A stretch of DNA of 64,000 nt from Elgaria multicarinata webbii (lineage: Eukaryota > Chordata > Lepidosauria > Squamata > Anguidae), in the NCBI RefSeq assembly GCF_023053635.1, contig NC_086173.1:134015197-134079196 (forward strand). Direction: 5' to 3'. The notes beneath the pieces were generated by a model that saw only the letters and a list, made by a program, of their open reading frames with translations, had not been told where the DNA came from and did not search any database. Below are positions 58,701-64,000 of the stretch, in pieces. Position 1 is the stretch's first letter, and every line of letters starts with the position of its first letter. The translations under genes and the position numbers were made by a program.

Positions 58701-61272
58701 TCAGCAGATCAGACTTTTTTGGAGGGGGGATTAAATGCTGTATTTTCTATCTGGAATATTAACCTTACAAACCAATGAAATATTTTTGCTACCACTATTG
58801 CAAAGACTGTTCAATTTTTAAATGTTTATCCATCCCTTCTTCTAAGGAGCTCAGGGCAGCATACATGCTCATTCTTTAACCAATTGAATCCTCACATCAA
58901 CTATGTGAAATAGATTAGGCTGTAAGATGGTTAGAGGTCACCTAATGAATTTCATGCCTGAGCAGGGACGTTTAAGTACTCATTTTCATGGTTGTATCAC
59001 ATTTTACTTGCAGGATGACCCACATGATCATTCTTTTGGTTCAATGTCTACAAGTGGGAACAATCTATATGATGCAGTGAGAATGGGAGCAGGTTCAAGT
59101 ATTATTGAAAATCTACAGTCACAATTAAAATTAAAAGATGGAGAGGTTTCTCACCTACAGGTAACTTGAGTATTACATCTGAGTACATATGTAGGAATAT
59201 ATGGTATGCACACTAGGAAGACAGATGTTATCAGTTGCTTTTTGTGTGTTTGTTTTGCCATCTTACTCTGGCCAATAGCTCCATATATCTCTGAGTTTAG
59301 AAATCATGATAAACCCTCTTAAGAAATGTCTTTTACTTGTAGATGATCCAAGTAAATAGCTAGTTAGGGAACTTATACATATACAGGATGATTGCCTGGA
59401 ATCTACTTAGAACGACATCATTTCCAATTCTCTATCTTGGCAAGGTTCAAAAATAAGGTCCACCACCCCTCTGGAGAAGATTTGGAGGGGGCTGCAAGGG
59501 AGAGGGGAAACTATTTCATGGGCAGTTTTCAGCCCACTGTTGGACGCTCAGGGGTGAATACAACCCAAGGGGTGGGACTTTGGGATCTGTGCTAAGTGCA
59601 CAATAACTGTACAGACTACAGTTATAATATGCAAGTTTATTATGTTGATTTTGCTTTCTAAGATGATCCTCTTAACTTGCATACTTGAATAGTACTATTA
59701 TAGAAGCCCTCAAGGTCAAAATACCTGACTACTTTTAATGGAAAACAAAATTAGTAACTTGTAAGTTACTTGCTAAAGTTATTTGGTAAATTCTAATTGT
59801 CAGATGTTTGTTATCTTAGCTGGAAATCGGAAACCTTGAAAGAACTCGGTCAATAATGGCAGAAGAGCTGGTAAAATTAACAAATCAAAACGACGATTTA
59901 GAAGAAAAAGTAAAGGAGATACCCAAGTTACGTGCACAACTTAGGGTAGGTGGCTTTTATTTATGGTGAAATCTAAAATGGATTCATCAGCTTATGTAAA
60001 TGTGTCCCTGCTTTACATGTAAAGTATTTCTTTTGAAGTATAGTAAAAATTTACAGTTGCAATCCTAAACATACTTACTTGGGAGTAAGCCTCATTTGCT
60101 TGCACAACAGTTGGATCCAACCCAATAACTTAGACAGAAACAAAGGCTTTCTGTAAAAGAGAAGTCTTGAACTGGTGATAGAATATAGGTAAAGAGGAAG
60201 CAAATCTAAGCTCCGGGGGAGTGAATTCCATAAATGGGGTGCTGCTACAGAAAAAGCCGCTGTAGTCAATAGCATGCATAACAGGACTAAATCAGCTGAT
60301 TTTTATGGGGGGAGTTGGTCCGCAAATTATTTATTCTCAAGGTAATAATCTGCACCTTCAATTCCACTTAGAATTACGAGTTATTAGGATCAGTAATGAA
60401 GAATGGATTTATATGACAGTTTTGCTAATTTTGGTCTTCATCTTGAAATTATTTGCTCTCAAGTAGTTGTATGTGTTTTTCTAAATGGTTTGTGGTTGCT
60501 AGTTTGGTATAGGATGCCTGCATTAACACTAATGTTTTTTTCAACAGATTTACATTTCACATTAGCCTTCTAGGAATGATTGATGTCTTTATTTACAACA
60601 TTTTAATACTGTATTTCTTCGAAATTTATTCCAGAGTGGATTTTAAAAGGTTAAAAAATAGAAATACATAAAACTACAAATAAAAGATGAGACCGGCACA
60701 TAAAAGAGCAGTCAATAATATTTAAAAGTAGAAAAAATTACCTAATAGCCTCGCTGAATACAAGATTTTTTGCCTGATGCCTAACATTGGTGCAAGGAAG
60801 GCATTCCATTACTGGGGTTCCACAACTAAAAAAGCTGTAATTTTTTTTTAATAGCTACCCACTTCATTTCAAGCAGGGGAGGCATACTGAGAAGGGCATC
60901 AGCAGAACACAGAAGGTTGAGATAGAAGTATTTTTCTATGAATATATGAAGGAGGTAGCTATAGTGTTATTGGAAGCCAGATTTTACAAACTTTACAAGC
61001 TCATATATTATCAACCACAGATGCCTAAAGTTGTCTGCATCCTAGATCTTAAGATCATTTTTGTTAGGAAGGAGTTGCACAAGGTTTGCACCTGACAGGA
61101 GTAAATGGAAGGGAGAGATCGATCGGTGCTAATTGCTCACCCCACCCCATGATCATTCAGGGAATTCTGGCTGAATACACTAAAAACAAAAGAAACTTTA
61201 AATATTGGGAGCAAGTGTGTTAGCCTCCAAAGTTTTCTTTCCCCAACAAACCTAATAGAGAGATTAAGCTAT

Positions 61273-61307
<35 letters not shown>

Positions 61308-62119
61308 TTACATTTTTATACTGCCCAATAGCCGAAGCTCTCTGGGCGGTTCACAAAAATTAAAACCACAATAAAACACCCAACAGGTTAAAAACACAAT
61401 TACGAAATACAGTATAAAAAGCGCAACCAAGCTACAGCCCCAAATACCCTTACTTGGAAGTATATTTAATTTAAATCAATGAGACTTCCTACTAAGCAAA
61501 GGTATTCAGGATAAGAGTGCCAATCTAGCAATAAAATGGAAGCAAAAAAAATTTATAGAAAGTTTCATATGAGTTTTCTATAAGTAGGAACTGCAGCAAA
61601 ATGTTGCAGTGTATAATACTCTGGTTCAGTTCTTTTGTCCATTATCCAGCCCTTGTTTGAAGATACTCCGTTCCATTTCTCCCCGCATCCCCATCAGTTT
61701 TCCATGTTTTTTCCTCCAGAGATCATATTCTGTGCCCATGGAGCATGCTGAGTTTTCATTGGATTGTTTTGGTGTCCCTGCTGATACCTGCCTTTTGTGC
61801 GTGGATAGTGCCATTTTGGCTACTGTATAAAAGATTGGCATTTAGAGAATTAAGTTCACCGTTTATATATGATGATGATAGCTTGAACTTCACAAAATTA
61901 CTGCTGGCAGAGATGTGTTAGGATGAGAACAATGGATGAGAACAAGTTTATAACTACTGGGCTGTGTTGTTCCAGGATTTGGATCAGAGATACAATACCA
62001 TTCTCCAGATGTATGGTGAAAAAGCAGAAGAAGCAGAAGAACTGAGGTTGGACCTTGAAGATGTGAAAAATATGTACAAGACTCAGATTGATGAACTTCT
62101 GAAGCAAAGGCATAGCTAG
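41479..62119 (+). CDS. TMF1: TMF1, TATA element modulatory factor / golgin (17 coding exons, 1123 aa)
   Basis: Exons: 41479-41638, 45434-46698, 47572-47675, 48061-48187, 49568-49673, 50544-50686, 52266-52432, 52599-52755, 53739-53831, 54225-54381, 56602-56794, 57246-57315, 57404-57496, 58267-58386, 59014-59160, 59820-59945, 61976-62119. All phases join to 1123 codons plus TAG; the human protein has 1093. TMF1 is a Golgi coiled-coil protein that binds Rab6, and is also described as ARA160, an androgen-receptor coactivator and STAT3 regulator. Visible parts are the MSWFNASQLSTFAKQALSQA start, the serine-rich N-terminal half, heptad-rich coiled coil from about 476 to 945, and the conserved C-terminal TATA-binding/Rab-binding region from about residue 986 to the end. 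The start context is GAGATGA. It looks intact. Confidence 0.96.
43800..43918 (+). mobile_element. LINE 3' end, 'gtaagcctatgcggcagggt' family
   Basis: 'attagaatgtaagcctatgc' then 'ggcagggtctcgctatttac' then 'cagcaccatgtacattgatg' and 'gtgctatataaataaa' with an AAT tail. A second sense copy lies at 51290-51565 and an inverted one at 55660-55990. Confidence 0.75.
44106..44225. repeat. 40-bp minisatellite, three units
   Basis: Units at 44106-44145, 44146-44185 and 44186-44225, each like 'ttgtaatgccgggaatcatg' followed by 'gtgatattgaattacaatgg', with a few differences between units. Confidence 0.9.
45434..46698 (+). CDS. TMF1: TMF1 exon 2, large serine/acidic N-terminal exon
   Basis: A 1265-base exon encoding residues 55-475. 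Strongly conserved blocks include TKPVRRTVVDESENFF-like sequence (ITRPVRRTVVDESENFFSAF here), RQSNTPSPPISTFSSGTST and RLDDFQKLTESCCSSDAFER. The intervening stretches vary. Residues 241-262 are an 11-residue tandem duplication (LETKEQKSEDS / LETKERKSEDR), present once in human TMF1. The acceptor is 'tgtgatag' and the donor GTAACC. Confidence 0.93.
45994..46059 (+). repeat. TMF1: 33-bp in-frame tandem duplication inside TMF1 exon 2
   Basis: Units at 45994-46026 and 46027-46059 differ at three bases only (CAA versus CGG, AGT versus AGG). The frame is kept and 11 residues are added. Confidence 0.9.
47150..47345 (-). mobile_element. CORE/MIR-like SINE, inverted
   Basis: A (TTTA)n tail complement, then 'ccccatctttcctgcaagg', 'gtgaagtaggttaggctgag' and 'gattggcccagggtcaccc'. 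It is more diverged than the 24.6 kb copy and lies in TMF1 intron 2. Confidence 0.65.
48188..49567 (+). other. TMF1: TMF1 intron 4
   Basis: A GC-richer block at 48215-48450 has a loose inverted repeat ('cccaaatctgccctacaaaa' facing 'ccagagcagatttgaggg') and may be another foldback-type repeat. The remainder is AT-rich and unassigned. Confidence 0.5.
51290..51565 (+). mobile_element. LINE 3' end, 'gtaagcctatgcggcagggt' family
   Basis: Begins at the ORF2 end ('tcagctaaaaacttttcttt'), carries an internal duplication around 'taccctacccagtgcctg', and ends with the 'cagcaccatgtacattgatg' terminus and a long (AAAT)n tail. It lies in TMF1 intron 6 and is closely matched, inverted, by 55660-55990. 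Confidence 0.8.
53235..53345. repeat. Short foldback copy, 'ccagatgtnttgga' family
   Basis: 'gcaactcccattagtataaa' pairs loosely with 'tagaagttgtagtccaaaac', and it ends 'ctggagggcaccaggttggg'. Confidence 0.6.
53410..53492 (+). mobile_element. LINE/SINE 3' end fragment
   Basis: 'tttttgtgaaccgcccagag' then 'agctccagctattgggcggt' and an (AATA)n tail. It sits right after the foldback copy in TMF1 intron 8. Confidence 0.7.
55660..55990 (-). mobile_element. LINE 3' end, inverted copy of the 51.3 kb element
   Basis: (ATT)n(ATTT)n then 'atagcaccatctatgtacat', 'cctgccacataggcttacat', the same duplicated 'caggcactgggtagggta' segment, and 'aaagttttttagctgagc'-like sequence (a few bases differ). It lies in TMF1 intron 10. 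An ORF2 tail remnant follows at 55970-56000. Confidence 0.8.
58800..58980 (-). mobile_element. CORE/MIR-like SINE, inverted, diverged
   Basis: 'ctaaggagctcagggcagca' then 'tcctcacatcaactatgtga' and 'gattaggctgtaagatgg' line up with the 24.6 kb SINE. It ends close to the acceptor of TMF1 exon 15. Confidence 0.6.
60105..61010 (-). mobile_element. LINE ORF2 C-terminal and 3'UTR remnants
   Basis: At 60275-60075 on the minus strand a FSVAAPHLWNSLPRSLD stretch marks a LINE ORF2 end. A second decayed inverted block runs from about 60600 to 61010 ('gcattccattactggggttc'). It is uncertain whether these are one element or two. They lie in TMF1 intron 16. Confidence 0.6.
61268..61430 (-). mobile_element. 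LINE/SINE 3' end, inverted
   Basis: An (ATTT)n tail at 61271-61310, then 'atactgcccaatagccgaag', 'ctctctgggcggttcacaaa' and A-rich sequence. It is the inverted counterpart of 34225-34360. Confidence 0.75.
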
Positions 62120-63033
62120 TTACTGCTGAAAATTGCAAATAGAAAATAATGTATTAAACTGTAGAGATGGTTATGAAAATGCAAATAGCTTGTAAAGTAT
62201 TTGTACTATAGAGTGATTGTCGAGTTCTTATGTTGGCAGGAATCGTTGTGCTTTCATGATGGCTGACTGCCAGCAGTTAAATTATTTGTTAATATTTAAA
62301 ACCTGATATATATATATACATAGCTTAATGCTAATTGAAAAGCAGACCATCTTTTCTCTATATAGTAAAGTACAAATTGACTTGCATAATAACGACTGGT
62401 CATTCAGCAGTAGGAACTTCTAATTGCAACTCTCATAAGGATGTATGAATAATTCCAATTATGGTTATCTGATTAATATCCCAGTTCTGATCTGTTCCTA
62501 TCAAAATGGGTATTTGGAGGGAAAAGATATTGATTTATGAAATATATATACAGATAGCAACGACTTGACTTGCTACCTGGAATAAAAGGGTAGGGTTCCT
62601 TTAAGATTTAAAAACCCAAAACAAATTAATATCTGGATTTGTACTCTGGTGCTCTAACCATACATAGCTAACTTCTGCTGCCCGCAAAGCCAGAAAATTG
62701 CCTTTGCCTTAACCATGCAGAGTGGTTTATATCTTAATAGCAACCAAACTCCCTCCTATTCAGAAGATACAACATAGTAGTCTCTGTTTTTTAAATGTTT
62801 TGCTGCATTCGTAAAGCATAATACTCTGCCACCTAGAGGCAGGCTGCCTAGCCGCTTTAATGACATTTAGCTGTAGTGAAAGAGATGCAGAGTTTGTCTA
62901 AAAATTAGCAGTCCTTTATGGTTGGGAACAAGGCGTTTAAACATTCGCACTCTGAAACTGTTGCTCCTCTCTCTTGCCATGGCTTAATTCTTTCAGTGTG
63001 TGTGAATGCACTTTATTTTCAAAAGTGAATAAA
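62120..63033 (+). promoter_or_regulatory. TMF1: TMF1 3'UTR with candidate poly(A) signals
   Basis: AT-rich sequence after the TAG with no recognised repeat. AATAAA occurs at 62581-62586 and 63028-63033, and ATTAAA at about 62153. The 63028 signal is followed by a T/G-containing stretch and is the likeliest major site. RNA ends are needed to choose. Confidence 0.5.
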
Positions 63034-63330
63034 CTTCTTCCAGATGTTTCAAAATGCTTTTTAGAAGGTATTTGCTAGAACATAAATGAGAAATAACACA
63101 AAATAGATGGAAGCTAACTTAAGGTGCAAGTGAGGGGGAAAAACTCATTAGTATCAGTCACATTCACAAAAAGAATGCGTTCAGAGTATTGTTCTACCTT
63201 CATCATATTGTGTTCCTCCCCCCTAAGTTTTACATTGTCCATACAATTGACTTCAAGCCTTTTCATAAAGTTAACATCAAACTGTTTAAATATTTGTTCT
63301 GAGAAAAATATGTCACTGCTGTTTTCTCTA

Positions 63331-63371
<41 letters not shown>

Positions 63372-64000
63372 GTAATTTTTTAAGAAATTGAAATTTTGTT
63401 AGATGAGTGTAAACAAAATTTTTGCTTACTGGTAAATATAAAGATAAAAAATCACACACTCAAAACGTATTCAAAGCAGGTAACTTTGCTTATTGGCCAA
63501 TTCACTGTAAATTTGATTACATTAATACAAAGAACTATTTTCCTGAACCAGTCAATCAAAGTTTATTGAGGCAACTAAAATAGGTTTTAGCCAATGTTTT
63601 CCTGAACCAATTACCTACAGTGCTTTCACCTAAGTTAAGATGTATCAAAATCAAGATTTTATCTGTTGGGCTATTTGCCATTATATTATCCATTTACATT
63701 TATTCGCTTAAGAGTTCCACGTGTTCAAATGAATCATGTGGTATAGCCCTCCTGGGATTTTACTATGTCACAATGGGAGAGGGAATGTCATATGATTGCC
63801 TGCCTGAGCAAAGCCAGTGTGTCAGGGAGAAAGTGTCTAGCAAAGGCGTCTTCTTAACATGTTAGTGTTCTTCCTGATATGCTAGTTTTGTGTGTGCTGG
63901 ACTTTTTGACTTGGTGAAGCTTTTAGTCAGGCAACCCCCCACCAATATTCTGAAGTGCTGTATTGATAGGAGGGCTATATTACATGAGTATGCTGTTCAG
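63034..64000. other. Right-hand flank, no gene recognised
   Basis: AT-rich sequence with a (TA)n microsatellite at 63332-63369. It may still be within a long TMF1 3'UTR or already intergenic. No exon of the next expected gene was recognised. Confidence 0.5.
63332..63369. repeat. (TA)n microsatellite
   Basis: About 18 TA units. Confidence 0.93.

Noticed and set aside
1-64000. CRISPR arrays, tRNA or rRNA genes, bacterial-type operons
   Set aside because: Direct repeats here are microsatellites, minisatellites or transposon parts, and tRNA-like boxes occur only in SINE heads.

Overview
This window looks like vertebrate nuclear DNA, most likely from a squamate reptile (lizard or snake). The genes are ordinary intron-rich vertebrate genes. 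The repeat content points to squamates: CR1- and L2-like LINE 3' ends, RTE/BovB-type tails, tRNA-derived CORE/MIR-like SINEs, fossil LTR elements, and many short foldback (MITE-like) elements of types common in squamate genomes. No species is claimed.

Three genes are present in the order ARL6IP5 - UBA3 - TMF1, which matches the human 3p14 block. (1) ARL6IP5 lies on the minus strand. Only its first coding exon (9053-9228) was found; bases 1-9052 appear to be intron 1, with the remaining exons past the left edge. (2) UBA3, the catalytic subunit of the NEDD8-activating enzyme, lies on the plus strand. All 18 coding exons were assembled from 13134 to 37951, giving an uninterrupted 470-codon reading frame. 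(3) TMF1, a coiled-coil golgin and TATA element modulatory factor, lies on the plus strand. All 17 coding exons run from 41479 to 62119, giving 1123 codons. Both frames join at GT/AG boundaries with matching phase throughout.

ARL6IP5 and UBA3 are divergent, with start codons 3.9 kb apart. UBA3 and TMF1 are tandem, with 3.5 kb between stop and start. Each gene has a recognisable GC-rich promoter: a CCAAT/GC box for ARL6IP5, an ETS-CRE composite for UBA3, and a palindromic CRE, an E-box and an NRF1-like palindrome for TMF1. The genes are not an operon and probably do not act in one pathway. UBA3 works in NEDD8 conjugation, TMF1 at the Golgi and in transcription, and ARL6IP5 in the ER membrane.

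The points most worth a second look are a U12-type intron in UBA3, an in-frame 33-bp duplication in TMF1 exon 2, a lengthened arginine-rich UBA3 exon 2, a competing splice acceptor before UBA3 exon 3, short uORFs ahead of UBA3 and TMF1, and a dense set of foldback elements, some nested in LINEs or next to promoters. I found no CRISPR array, tRNA or rRNA gene, or prokaryote-type system, and nothing I would defend as a wholly new biological system.
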